The position numbers and the translations under genes are program-made. Source: Phaeotremella fagi (taxonomy: Eukaryota; Basidiomycota; Tremellomycetes; Tremellales; Phaeotremellaceae). Taken from it: a stretch of 64,000 nucleotides of DNA. The stretch covers positions 124,001 through 188,000 of the forward strand of contig BCHU01000001.1 in the NCBI GenBank assembly GCA_001599715.1. Reading direction: 5' to 3'. Under the pieces are notes generated by a model. That model did not search any database. It had not been told where the DNA came from and saw only the letters and a list, made by a program, of their open reading frames with translations. Below, piece after piece: positions 48,644 to 59,643 of the stretch. The number at the start of each line of letters is the position of its first letter. Positions within the stretch are counted from its first letter, which is position 1.

Positions 48644-50760
48644 ATGGAAAAACACAACGAACCCCTCCTCCCATCTTCCACCCCAGCCCCACCAACCCCA
48701 CCAAAATCCAAAAGATCCACAAAAACCCTCGCCCTCCTCTCCCTCCTAGCCCTGGGTTTATGGTACCTCCCCTCCCCCTCCCCGCACCCCAACCCAATCA
48801 GTCAAGAAACAATAACACCACCGAAATCATGTGAACAACCCCCACCCCTCCTTCCTTCATTCAACACCTCCACGGTCTGGGATAACAAGGAAAGGATCGT
48901 TGAATGGCATAGGGGGGCTATTAGGGTTCCGACTGAGGTTCAGGATGTCATGGGTGAACCTGGGGAGGATGGGCGGTGGGAGATCTTTGGAGAGTTCCAT
49001 CAGTGTAGGTGAAAATCTTTTGCAACGGTTTTCCGGATTGGGATTAGTTTAACTGAATTTTGAATTTTATTTTGTAGATCTGGAAAAGACTTATCCGTTG
49101 GTGTGAGTCATTCTTTCTGATTATCAAAGCTTTAGTTGACTAACCGGTGTATTAGACATAAACATCTGATTCGTACCAAGGTCGACACGTTTGGTTTAGT
49201 CTACGAATGGATAGGTTCAGATCCCTCACTCCAACCACTCTTCCTAACAGCTCATCAAGGTATGCCCATTATCCCAATAACCGAATAATCACTGATCACT
49301 GATAAACACACTCCCAGACGTCGTCCCAGTCCTCCCAGCAACTGTCTACCAATGGGAACACCCCCCTTATTCAGCCGACTACGACGGTAAATACATCTGG
49401 GGTAGGGGATCCAGTGATGATAAATCTGGCTTGACTTCTGTCATGGCTGCTATCGAATTGTTGATTGAGACCAGTGATTTTGAACCGACTAGAACTGTCG
49501 TTCTGGGTTTTGGACATGATGAGGAACGTGGAGGGATCAGAGGTGCACCGTGAGTCAAGAGAATTGATTTTTTTCTCGACTTGATACTGAAACGACATTT
49601 AGTGCAATTAGAGATTTCTTGTTGGACAAGTATGGCAAGGATTCTTTCGCGATGCTAGTCGATGAGGGTAGTGGACTCTCCAATACCTGGGGATTACAAT
49701 TAGCGCTTCCAGCGGTTGCTGAAAAAGGGAAATTCGATCTCAACATAACAGTCTCAACTCTGGGTGGTCATTCGTCCGTACCCCCAACCCACACCGGTAT
49801 AGGTTACCTCTCCCTCCTAATCGCTCAACTCGAGGAAAACCCCCATCCGGCGACTCTGGAAAAAACATCACCGATCTGGGGGTTCTTGCAATGTGCCGCT
49901 ACTTTCGCACCTGACGTTCCTGTTAATTTGAAGAAGAGCGTGGTGAAAGCTGAGAAAGGGGATTTGAAGGCTTTTGAGGGTTTACCGGAGATTCTTATGA
50001 GTACTGGATTGGCTGGGAAATCTGTTGGTCCTGGTATGGGGGATCCGGTTAGAGCTTTGTTATCTAGTACCCAAGCTGTTGATATCGTCAACGGTGGTGT
50101 CAAGGTTAACGCTTTACCCGAAGTCGTCACCGCCATTGTCAATCATCGAGTCAACGTCGCTTCAACAGTCTCACTTCTCAAGAAGGAGATTTACGAAACC
50201 CTTCTCCCAACCGCCAAAAAACTCCATCTCTCAATCGAAGGTTTCGGCTTCGAGCACAAACCCACAAACCCAGTTGGTAAAATCTCTTTAACACCGGTGT
50301 TCGATGATTTGGATCCATCACCTATCACACCTACCGGAATTGACGCTGTTCCATATAAATTACTTGCTGGTACCGCTAGGGGAATGTGGGCTTCGAGACC
50401 GGAAGTCAGTGTTGATGGGGGTATCGTGGATTTGGACGGGGGTAAAGATTTGGTCATGGCTCCGTTCATGTCTACTGGGAACACTGATACCAGACGTTAT
50501 TGGGATTTCACTAGACATATCTTCAGATTCAGATATTTCGATGATGATATGGCTCAGAACGCTCATACTATCAATGAACATGTTGTGAGTGTGTTTCTAT
50601 CACCATTGGGAGGTTGTACTGATGAATATGTTAGCTCGCCGATAGTATTGTCGAGTTCACTCGGTTCTATCAGGTAGGTCAAGATAATTGGTTATCAGAT
50701 GTGTTACTGATTTATCTACAGGCTCTCATCCTTAACGTGGATGCCAGTAGAGAACTCTAG
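48644..50760 (+). CDS. M20 metallopeptidase, vacuolar carboxypeptidase S-like
   Basis: Zinc exopeptidase related to yeast Cps1, which releases amino acids from peptides in the vacuole. An N-terminal signal anchor (KTLALLSLLALGLWYLP) follows a short cytosolic tail. Motifs: HKHLIRTKVDTFGL, LFLTAHQDVVPVLP (zinc His and Asp), YIWGRGSSDDKSGLTSVMAA, VVLGFGHDEERGGIRGAP (catalytic and metal Glu pair) and NITVSTLGGHSSVPPTHTGI (dimer domain). The C-terminal zinc His is plausible in NEHV. The last exons are HVLADSIVEFTRFYQ and ALILNVDASREL, stop 50760. The unspliced frame runs on differently and should not be used. Long exon 49619-50587 plus short flanking exons. Confidence 0.92.
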
Positions 50761-51003
50761 ATGGTCTCCTTAGTTGTGCAGTTGTCTTCTACTTTGAAAC
50801 GTATATTTAGATGAATTTGTTGAATTGGCATACTTGTCCTTTGATTTGCCTGGGCATCATGAAATTTACGGATTATTCAGCGTTGCTTCCGGTCAAAGGA
50901 GACTAACGAAGTCGAGAGTATTCGTGAGGAAGCCGGTACATGTTCAGACACGATAATAGGACAACGATGCTGTTTTGCCACTTTGATCTTTACAACTAAC
51001 ACA

Positions 51004-51387
51004 ATGTCGATTTCAAACCAAACCTCATTGACACCAGATAGTATCGACGAAACGATCAAAGACTATATAAAAAAGTTAGAAGAATTCGACGAAACGATCA
51101 AAGACTACTTAGAAAAATTAAAAGAATTCAAAAACCTAACCAAACCTGAAAGCAGGGTTTCATGGTTAAGACCACTAGTTGAGAGATATGAAACCAGTTT
51201 ACAGAGTTTAGAAGAGACTCGAAGTGGTGAACACACCCTTGGTGAACTTTCTGTTGCGCTTGAACAGAGTGAGGGGTGGTTGAGGAATATCTGTTTTAGT
51301 TTGATGAATAAGAAGATTATGGAGGATGCGCGGGTTAGTCAGTTGATACTTTCTAATGGCGGGTTTTTGGATGATGAGAAGAATTGA
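51004..51387 (+). CDS. Small coiled-coil protein with duplicated 14-residue unit
   Basis: Single exon, 127 residues, starting MSISNQTSLTPDSI. Two adjacent units DETIKDYIKKLEEF and DETIKDYLEKLKEF form a charged amphipathic helix. A second helical part, WLRPLVERYETSLQSLEETR and ELSVALEQSEGWLRNICFSL, follows. No known domain, signal or membrane segment. Coding is supported by the in-frame repeat and uninterrupted length, but it is short, so confidence is moderate. Convergent with the F-box-like gene at 51481 at 93 bp. Confidence 0.55.
   Translation: MSISNQTSLTPDSIDETIKDYIKKLEEFDETIKDYLEKLKEFKNLTKPESRVSWLRPLVERYETSLQSLEETRSGEHTLGELSVALEQSEGWLRNICFSLMNKKIMEDARVSQLILSNGGFLDDEKN
51046..51129 (+). 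repeat. 42-bp tandem duplication
   Basis: Units 51046-51087 and 51088-51129 begin identically with GACGAAACGATCAAAGACTA and both end GAATTC. They differ at a few positions. In frame with the coiled-coil protein. Confidence 0.9.
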
Positions 51388-51480
51388 TGCGGGTTGAAGG
51401 GCGATTTGGGCTTGTACAAGACTTTGTGATATAACTCATTTTGGTCGACCACTCTTTTGTACGATACAATACGTAATTTA

Positions 51481-52638
51481 TTAGTAGTTCAATGTATCCT
51501 CCCTATGATTCCAGTCTCCCAGCTTAATCGACAGTAGTAAAAACTCATCCTCAACTCTTTGATATAATTTTCCCACATCTAATCCTTCATTGACACTAGC
51601 ACGACTCGAATCATCGACAACCTTGTCAACGAAATATAAAGCTGAAGTCGCCGAGACAATATCACGAATTGTCAATTTCTCCTCGTTTTGTTGTGTAACC
51701 ATTTCTGTAACCTCTGCTGAAAACTTTTCCATGGCCGAGGACAATTGAGCTCTGAACAGGTTCGTCAAAGTGAAACCGTTCAGCTGGAAGTTATCTACTA
51801 TAAACACATTCTTACATCCTAGAATGATAGATAGACCTATTATATCCTCCGTCGACATCCATCTGCTCGAACGATGAGTAACTATCAGCGGTTGATTTTG
51901 ACTGAGATGACCTGTGAACTGAATATCATTGTTTATACTTAGGCAAACAGATTGTAGCCTTGATCCTCTGAGCACCTTGTGAGAGCCTCTCGACAGGCGT
52001 AAAACTGTTTCCCAAAGCTTTTCAATCTCGAGATATTGTAATGAACTGTCGATTGAGTAACCACTGTATAGGAACGTTTCAGCGAATTCCTTAATCAGTC
52101 TCTCAGATTCCAACACCTTTTCCGTCTGACCAATTGACAGACAAGTGACGTTCTGTAAGCCTCCCTTCTGCATATAACGACAAAGATCGTTATAGCCTTC
52201 ATTCCATACTTCGATCTCCACAATCTTCTCTTTCAAAAGTTGATTCAAGGGTATTTCAAACAAGCCTTTTCTGGTTTCAGGTAAAGAAGTATCTCTGACC
52301 AGATGAAGATGTCGAGTAAAACTTAGAAGCTCATCTTTGGTTCGTGAGATTCGGTTCGTCAGTTTCTTGGAGTATAAACTTGTATCTTGAAGAAAGGTTT
52401 TGAGGTTAGATATATGTAATTCTTCGTACAAGATAGGACCCGTAACATCGTTAAACTCCTGTTTCAGTGTCAATCAATGTCCATGAAACGTTGGACTCAC
52501 TTTATTGGTAAGCATCAGACTTAACAGGTTCTTTTGACCGAATTCAAGTTCTTTGGAATCAACCGTTCTCGGTGGCGTTTTCAGGTTATACAAGATCTGT
52601 TGCAAGATCTCTGTTGGGAGTCGGAAGATACTTGACAT
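51481..52638 (-). CDS. F-box-like protein, cluster 2 member 1, lacking the CxxC tail
   Basis: Exons 52638-52501 and 52458-51481 (42-nt intron), about 371 residues. F-box-like MSSIFRLPTEILQQILYNLK with the 46-residue first exon ending SLMLTNK, as in relatives. After the intron: DVTGPILYEELHISNLKTFL, then SRTKDELLSFTRHLHLV (the [ST]K[ND]ELL motif). Its end, LSIKLGDWNHREDTLNY, keeps the tryptophan and an arginine but has no cysteines. Nearest in style to the gene at 59644, which shares TGPILYE. If the cysteine pair binds metal or substrate, this copy has lost that function. Confidence 0.72.
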
Positions 52639-52882
52639 TGTTGTATTGTGAAAACACTTCTGGCTTACGAGGTTAGTTAGTACTGAGATAGGTAAGCTGA
52701 GACTTCTTGGAAAGGTTTCTTCAGCTCCACGGGGAAGTCAATATGCTTCCAAGGTAGCGAGTGGAGGCGAAGAGGATTTGATGCTCAGAAGAACTGATAC
52801 AGTAAAAGGCAGCGGTGCATATTTTCATCAGACACTGAGACAGTCAGTCACTACTCGCCATCATGAGAGAAACTTACCAATC

Positions 52883-54076
52883 TTAACTACCCTCCCTAAC
52901 ACCACATGCTTTACACCATGGACGATCGTTCCACGGTTCCACAAAAATCTGATATCCATTCACCCGATCTTCTTCGTCCTCCCCACCACCAAAAATGTAG
53001 GGTCCATCGCTTTTAGGAACAACACTCTCCGGAAGAGGTATTACAGGATCTATCCAAATTCGTACTATTGTGGCTTGACTAGCTTTGAGTTGGGGTTGAC
53101 AAGGCTTCAAGGAGTTGTTTTCAACCTCATCTGAAGATTTATACCATTTCTTGAGTGAATTCTGAAGCTCGTTGATGGAATTGAATACTATGGTACTGAG
53201 AGTGGAGAGATTCGTACCCAATAATCCATCTGGTACTTTCAAAGTATATCGATTGGTAGATCCGATTAGTGGACTGATGTGTAATCGATTTTCAGGCCTT
53301 CCCTCGACGTGATCGAACCCGTCGTGATGGGTGATGTCGACACTTTGACCGTCAAAAACTGAAGATTCGGCATAATCGAGAACTGGGTTTCCATAGTGGT
53401 AGCAGATGTAATCTGGTTCTATCTTCTGGAAGAACAGTATAAATGATTGAGACAATTGATCCCAAACATCACGTATCTCTTCGTACTTCTCGCTCTCTTC
53501 AGGAACATCATACACCTTTTCTATCACCCCACCATACATTTGATGCCCCGAAGGCCGTACTCCCACTGACTTCAAGTTGGGAAAGATGCATTTCGGACCA
53601 AGAAGGTGACAAATTTTGTAGAACCCAGATTCCCAACCCCAACTCTCTTCCAAACACATTGAACTCAACTTTTCCAAGGTATAGTACCGTTCGTGTTTAG
53701 TCACTTCTAACCAGTCTTCCGCGTCAAGAATGTTTGCGTAAGTAGGATGGGCGTTTTGAAGGTGATGAGTCATTTGTAAACCTTTTACATTTTGAAGAAG
53801 CTGATTTTTGGATGCTCGATAGCCCTTCGGTCGATTTGGAGAGTCGGGTGAGGTAGCGCCGTAGATGAACATTTCAAGATCATGGATTATGACAGAAGAG
53901 TACAATACTGGCCAAGCCCAATCGTACGCCGTCTTTGACACCCTCATCAGAGAGGTCAAGTCATGTTGATGACATTGAGACCAGGAATGTACATTGCCGC
54001 ATTCTGGTAATGGCCGTTTCAAAAAGCCGATGATACGTATCTTGACATCCGTAGGCAATAAGGGTAAAGTTTCCAT
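52883..54076 (-). CDS. F-box-like protein, cluster 2 member 2, intronless
   Basis: 397 residues in one exon, starting METLPLLPTDVKIRIIGFLK. The segment HQHDLTSLMRVSKTAYDWAW runs straight across the position where every relative has an intron, with the same spacing on both sides. The middle contains PVLYSSVIIHDLEMFIYGAT, RASKNQLLQNVKGLQMTHH, VPEESEKYEEIRDVWDQLS and IVRIWIDPVIPLPESVVP. An acidic GGGEDEEDRVNGYQIF precedes the tail EPWNDRPWCKACGVREG. Closest to the gene at 54390 over its whole length. Probable Skp1-binding adaptor, by inference. Confidence 0.78.
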   Translation of the reverse strand: METLPLLPTDVKIRIIGFLKRPLPECGNVHSWSQCHQHDLTSLMRVSKTAYDWAWPVLYSSVIIHDLEMFIYGATSPDSPNRPKGYRASKNQLLQNVKGLQMTHHLQNAHPTYANILDAEDWLEVTKHERYYTLEKLSSMCLEESWGWESGFYKICHLLGPKCIFPNLKSVGVRPSGHQMYGGVIEKVYDVPEESEKYEEIRDVWDQLSQSFILFFQKIEPDYICYHYGNPVLDYAESSVFDGQSVDITHHDGFDHVEGRPENRLHISPLIGSTNRYTLKVPDGLLGTNLSTLSTIVFNSINELQNSLKKWYKSSDEVENNSLKPCQPQLKASQATIVRIWIDPVIPLPESVVPKSDGPYIFGGGEDEEDRVNGYQIFVEPWNDRPWCKACGVREGS

Positions 54077-54389
54077 ACCGGAAGAAAATGGAGATAGTAC
54101 TGTATTTTGAGTTGATTTGCACTGTTAAACTTGAAGACTTATACTTTCAAGTGATGTGCCAAAACGTCTTCCTCAAACCATCACAGACAAAGCTTAAAGA
54201 CGTCAGGTACGTTATGTTACAGGTTGTGGTTCGGACGCAAAAGCAAAGACCCCTCAGGTTCACAAAGGGGTAACTGTACGACTCACATCACAAAGTAGCA
54301 TGATACAAAATTAAAGGCTATTTACAATTGTTATGCACCAACATAGAGCTAATTTATACAAAGCAACCCAACTAAAATTCAGCAACACC
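54077..54389. other. Intergenic between F-box-like genes
   Basis: 313 bp holding the promoter of the 52883 gene. No coding signal. Confidence 0.4.
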
Positions 54390-55668
54390 TCAAATCCTAT
54401 CTCCCTCGATCACCCCACAGGCTTCACAAATCTGTCGTTCCTGCCATGGCTCAATGTATATTTGATAACCATTGACACCGCTGTCGTCTTCGTCCTCGCC
54501 ACCACCGAATAGATAAGGTTTCTCACTCTGAGGAGTGATATTCTCGGGGAGAGGTATGATTGGATCGATCCAAAATCTGACGATGGTTGGTTGTTTGGCT
54601 TTGAGTTCAGACGAGGTTGATTTTGGGGATGGCGAGGTTTCACTGGTATCTATGTTCTGTTCGTCGGTACCTTTGGGGGTTGAATAGTATTTACCAAGAG
54701 TATTAAGTGATTCGTCAATTGAAAGGATGAACACGTCACCAAAGACGGAAAGGTTGGATTCCGCCAATCTCAAAGGTACCTTTAAGATGTATCGATTTGT
54801 CGCTCCAATCAACGGATTCAGCTGGAATCGATCCTCAGGTCTATTCCGAATGGCATCGAAAGCCCTATGATGGGTGATGGTCAGATTCTGACCATCCAAG
54901 CTAGTCGGTTCAGCGTAATCAAGTACAGGACTACCGTAACCAAAACAGATATGAGCTGGCTTAACCTTTTGCAAGAAAGTAAGAACCGATAGAGATAGTT
55001 GTTCCCAGGTGTCGCGAATCTCTTCATACTGTTCACTTTCTTCGGGTGATTCATAAACTTTCTCCATGATTTCTAAGTACAATTCGTGACTGGAAGGTGC
55101 AGCGGCGACACTCTTGACGCGAGGGAAAAGGTATTCTGCGTTTAATTGTAACAGGCTAAAAAACCCTGATTCCCACCTCCAACTGGTCTCGAGTAGTTTC
55201 GATGTCAATTGCTGTGAGCTGTAGTATTTCTGATCTTTCGAGACTTCCGGCCAATCTTCACAGAACAGAATGTGTGCGTAACTAGGATGACCTCTTCTAG
55301 TGTGGTGAATGAAGTGTATACAGTTGACGGTATGTAGTAGCACATTTTTGGAGCATGACAGAAAACCCTCGGGGCGACCGGAATTCCCTTGAGCTGTTGC
55401 ACCGTAGACAAATAAACCTGGGTCGTGAATTACCACTGATGAATACAGCAAGGGGTAAGTCAAATCGTGAAATTCCTGATTGTTTGCATGAGCTAAGATA
55501 TGATTGATAGAAATGTGAAAGCAAACTCACAGAATTTGTTCGCATCAGAGAGGTTAAGTCATGCTGGTGAAGTCTTGACCAAGTGCGCTCCGTGTTCGCC
55601 TCTGGAGGTGGTCTTCTCAAGAAAGTGGCTATACGATATTTGACTTCGGGGGGTAAATAAGGCAACAT
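54390..55668 (-). CDS. F-box-like protein, cluster 2 member 3
   Basis: Exons 55668-55531 and 55475-54390 (55-nt intron), about 407 residues. F-box-like MLPYLPPEVKYRIATFLRRP and HQHDLTSLMRTNS before the intron, EFHDLTYPLLYSSVVIHD after it. It shares CSKNVLLHTVNCIHFIHH, SPEESEQYEEIRDTWEQLS, IVRFWIDPIIPLPENITP and GGGEDEDDSGVNGYQIYIEP with its neighbour at 52883. The tail WQERQICEACGVIEGDRI keeps the C-x2-C. The first exon is 46 residues, as in the other cluster-2 genes. Confidence 0.78.
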
Positions 55669-56339
55669 ATTACAGAAGAAGTTGTTGTCGGGGGCATAAT
55701 CTATATATGCTTACAACAATTAACTTATCTTAACTACAGGCTTTGATTGATGGTTACGGTCCGGCGGAGGCTCCAAATGATGATACAACGATTGCGTAAC
55801 GGTTGGGGCAATAAAGTCTTACTGGATTTGCGCTCGGGAGTAATTATATTGATACTGGAGACGGGATGGCGTCTGCATTGACACCATAGGGTACAGTGAA
55901 AGTAGTTTGTACGCAACTAGAAGTCTATGACCCATCAAAGGAAAGGCTCTCGCAGCATCAAAGGAAGGCACGGCAATTAATATCTTGTGAACCAAGCTCA
56001 ATTGATGGCGAATTGCACATACATGTAAGTGATAGAATTTCTATTGCTAGCTGGGAAAGCCATGCTGTTGGCTGAAAGAGGAATGCATATAATGTAAAGC
56101 TGATAATGGATGCTTTGCACCAGGTCCTATGTCGGTGGACATCCTCCACCACCAGGCCACCAGTCCCACCAGTCCCCCTTCACCATCACTGTCATTCCTG
56201 GTGGCGACCTCCACTTCTTGATTTAAGCTAAATAATCGATGGTATCTTGGCTTCACCTTCTTCTTCCCTCAGAAAACGTTCCCCATAAAATCCCCTGTCT
56301 CCCACTGCAGTACCAACTCGATATTAGTTTTCATTGAAA
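55669..56339. promoter_or_regulatory. Divergent promoter F-box-like / aldo-keto reductase
   Basis: 671 bp between divergent starts. It includes a CCACCA/CCAGTC-rich stretch at 56145-56190. No recognised factor site or gene. Confidence 0.4.
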
Positions 56340-57710
56340 ATGTCAAACTTGGAGCACTATGAGGAACCACCCACACCTTTGGGAAGACTCAGAATCTTGT
56401 CGCCGCTTGCGGGTATCAGGTGAGTTTAATCCTTTAAACCCTCCATTGCTTAGAGACTGATCTTCCCGAAGGATGTCACCTTTGCAATTGGGAGCTATGA
56501 ACTTTGGTTCAGCTTTCGCTGAACGGATGGGTTCAATGGACAAAGATGCCACTTTCGAGCTTCTCGATGCGTTCTACGCTGCTGGTGGTCGTTCAATCGA
56601 CACTGCCAACAACTACCAGAACGAAGAGAGCGAGGCACTACTTGGAGATTGGCTCGAGGCGAGAGGTGTTAGAGATCAAATGGTGATCGCTACGAAATAT
56701 ACCAGCGGTTATCGAGCTCACGATCTTGGTGCCACCGGCGGAGCAAATTACGCTGGAAATCATAAAAAGAGCATGATGCTTTCTCTCAAAGCGTCTTTGC
56801 AAAAGCTCAAGACTGATTATGTAAGTTCTCAACAGCGTTAATGAGCTGATAATCAGATCGATATATTTTATCTCCACTGGGTAAGTTTCAAGACTGACAT
56901 GTTTCACTAAAATCGTAAAGTTCGACTACACTACATCAGTCGAAGAAGTCGTCGACGCTCTGGATGACGTTGTCAAATCAGGAAAAGTATTATATCTGGG
57001 AATCAGTGATTCTCCTGCCTGGTGGGCAGCTGCCGCCAACACCTACGCAAAAGCCCACGGTAAAAACCAATTTGTCGTCTATCAAGGAAAATGGAATGTG
57101 ATGCTGTAAGTTGGCACATTTACGCAAAGCTCAAAATTCAGACGTGATTTCGAACGCGACATCATTCCAATGTGTAAACATTTCGGGATGGCGTTGGCTC
57201 CTTGGGGTGTAGTTGGAGGTGGTAAGATACAATCAACTGAGCAGGTGAGTGTTATCCCTGATCGAAGCTGACGATCCAGCTTGAAGAACGTCAAGCTGCA
57301 GGTGAAAAAAGTCGAGCTAGTGTCCCTCAGACCGATGTCGAGATTCAATACTCAAAAGTCCTTACTGAGATCGCTAAACGTCATGGAGTCACCAGTCCCA
57401 CTGTCATCGCGATTGCTTATGTCATGAGCAAGACTCCTTATGTGTTTCCAATCGTTGGTGGACGTAAGGTGAAACATCTGCACGAGAATATCCAAGCTTT
57501 GACTGTCAAGCTCTCAGATGAGGAAATCAAGGAGATTGAAGGTAGGCGACACTTTTGAAATTGGCTGATTATTCAGGTGTCAAAAAGTTTGAGATCGGTT
57601 TCCCTCACGACTTCTTAGGAAAGGACCCTCACAACGGACCACCCGGTCCTAGTCCTGTTGCCATCCAGAGAGGTACGTTGGATTACGTTCAACATAGTAA
57701 ATCTATTTGA
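56340..57710 (+). CDS. Aldo-keto reductase, aryl-alcohol dehydrogenase (AAD) type
   Basis: NADPH-dependent oxidoreductase. The start MSNLEHYEEPPTPLGRLRIL (56340) leads through an intron to MSPLQLGAMNFGSAFAERMG. The catalytic tetrad is visible: D and Y in RSIDTANNYQNEESE, K in MVIATKYTSG and H in IFYLHWFDYT. Cofactor-side motifs follow: LGISDSPAWWAAAANTYAKA, FVVYQGKWNVMLRDFERDII, MALAPWGVVGGGKIQS and PYVFPIVGGRKVKHLHENIQ. It ends near LDYVQHSKSI (57710). Six or so short introns. Family substrates are aromatic and aliphatic aldehydes; the natural substrate here is unknown. It sits inside the F-box-like cluster without evident link. Confidence 0.92.
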
Positions 57711-57955
57711 GGAAGGCAGGATTGTGGAATTACTTAGATGACTTATGGTACAAAAGAATGCGTCAAGCTCTCATTCAAAGAATATGTACAGTATCTTCCT
57801 GACTTGCCTTCTATGCACAGTACCGTCGTTTTCCATCTTTCTCGACCTTTCATCCCTTGATGTATTGACAGAAAATTTCTCATATAAATTGCATATTTTC
57901 AATGGTATTGGTGTTTAGCTGAGCAGGTCAGTAACAGTACAGATGAGTTCGATGG

Positions 57956-59255
57956 CTACTTACCATCTTCATCTTCTTCCCATAAACCGCATGCTTCGCA
58001 CCTAGGACGATCTTCCCAATGCTTAAGATTGACTTTCAGGATATCGTCTTCATCTTTTGAATCTAGGAGTGATTGTAACCCAGCCATTTCCTTACTGGTA
58101 AATTCACCTGAAACCTTTCCCAAGTATATGTTGATGACAGTCGGAGGATATCTTTCCAAGGCGAGTGAAGATGGGTTCAAGAACAGTTGATCATATTTAT
58201 ACTTCCGGACATCGATTAACATTGACATTTTCGAACCCAAACGCTGTTGAACATCTTCCATAACTTCACCGTCAGCCCACTCAATCGGGATTTCACATAG
58301 AACCGGTTGGTACGTCCTACAAGAGTGTGATACATTCCCTCGCAAAGATATGCATGATCTTCTTCGAACATGTCGTGGTAGATGATTTCCAGATCTCCTT
58401 TCCTGTAAGGTAGTCCTAGAACGAAGGTTACAAATAAATGAGAAGAATCTAGACAGACGTGTGTCAACGGTAATTTGTTGATAACTTCAGACAAATCTGA
58501 GCCGAGTGAAAGGATTGAATTCCATATGTCCTCCTCAATATCAACATACTCATCAGTCTCCGATGATTTTGATGAATTTGTGGAGTGACTATTGGTATCG
58601 TCGTCGAAATCCAGGATGTTTTCATCGACCCATTCCATGACTTCCCGTTGAGCTTGATTGTACAAGTTGTTCTCGAATGCAAAGATAGACAAGGTTCTCA
58701 AATTTTCCAATATGTAAGCAACATTTAACCTCTTCAAGTAATCAAACCCTCCAGACCACTTCTGACATTCTTCCATTGAAGGCGTAAGATTCCAGTGTTT
58801 ATTCCATTCATTATCTGACCAAGAGTTGTTGTAAATGCGACTGGAATAAGTGGGCTCGGAGCCCCGGGCATGGTGAACAAAGTGTAACCTTTTGACTTGT
58901 CGCAGAAGTTCGTTTTTTGATCTCGAGATCCTGTTAGCAGGTTGACATTTCAAGTTTCTGTGAGCGGCGCCAAAAAGCAGAAGGGAGAGATTGTCAGTAT
59001 AAACATTATTGTATAGGACAGGGAAGGTGAGTTCGTTTAATGACTGAAAGGAAGTGGTAGTCAGTATCTCGATTCGTATGATCTTAGACACCCTGGATAT
59101 CAAACTCAATCACTCACAGATGAACATCTCGCTATCATTGCTAGATCATGTTGATGGAAATCCTGCCATGAAGCGATCGAACCAGGCGCTGGAGGAGGTC
59201 GTTTGAGGTAGCTGATGATCTTTGACCAGATCTCATTTGGGAGAGCAGGGGACAT
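57956..59255 (-). pseudogene. F-box-like protein, cluster 2 member 4, single-base frameshift
   Basis: Exon 1 59255-59118 (MSPALPNEIWSKIISYLKRP ... HQHDLAMIARCSS, 46 residues), 74-nt intron, exon 2 from 59043 (SLNELTFPVLYNN). ISRSKNELLRQVKRLHFVHH and GRTNRFYVK read in the first frame. At 58291-58293 the frame breaks. One base more in the AAA of GTGAAATCC would restore VK-IPIEWADGEVMEDVQQ, which aligns with LKVP of the paralogues (GATNRYILKVPLRL). The second frame runs on to the intact tail VNLKHWEDRPRCEACGLWEE. It stops at 57956, or a 45-nt intron beginning there (GTAAGT...CTGAC...CTCAG) could add a few residues. Either a young pseudogene or a homopolymer error. Confidence 0.72.
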
Positions 59256-59643
59256 TGTTTATACCTTATATCCTGTATATTGTGAATACTTGTATCAAGT
59301 TAGATGGAATGATGAGTTGAATGATTGAAGGATTGATGTTGACATCACCGCCAAAGTGTTTCATCTTGAATTTGTGGCACCACCATCAATTTCATGATGA
59401 GGCAGTGGACGAGGAGACTTCCTCTACATATCTTTCAGAAGACTCTTCACCAGACGTCTTCCCAGTAATGGTCACTCCTTTATAATTATCCTCTTCAAAT
59501 TTGCCAATCTTTCCATCCATTTTTTTCTTCTTGTTAACATAGTCTTCCAAGCATTCCTCACGTTTGCCACCAGCTTATCTGAAGTTTGTCCTGTGATTCA
59601 TACTATATCCGTTGCTACTTTCCCCTATACTTGTTCATCCATC
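59256..59643. promoter_or_regulatory. Divergent promoter between two F-box-like genes
   Basis: 388 bp between divergent starts. No recognised element and no coding signal. Confidence 0.4.

Noticed and set aside
50588..50677. Unspliced continuation of the carboxypeptidase frame beyond NEHVV
   Set aside because: A GTGAGT donor and CTC GCC GAT acceptor exon give the conserved LADSIVEFTRFY ending instead.
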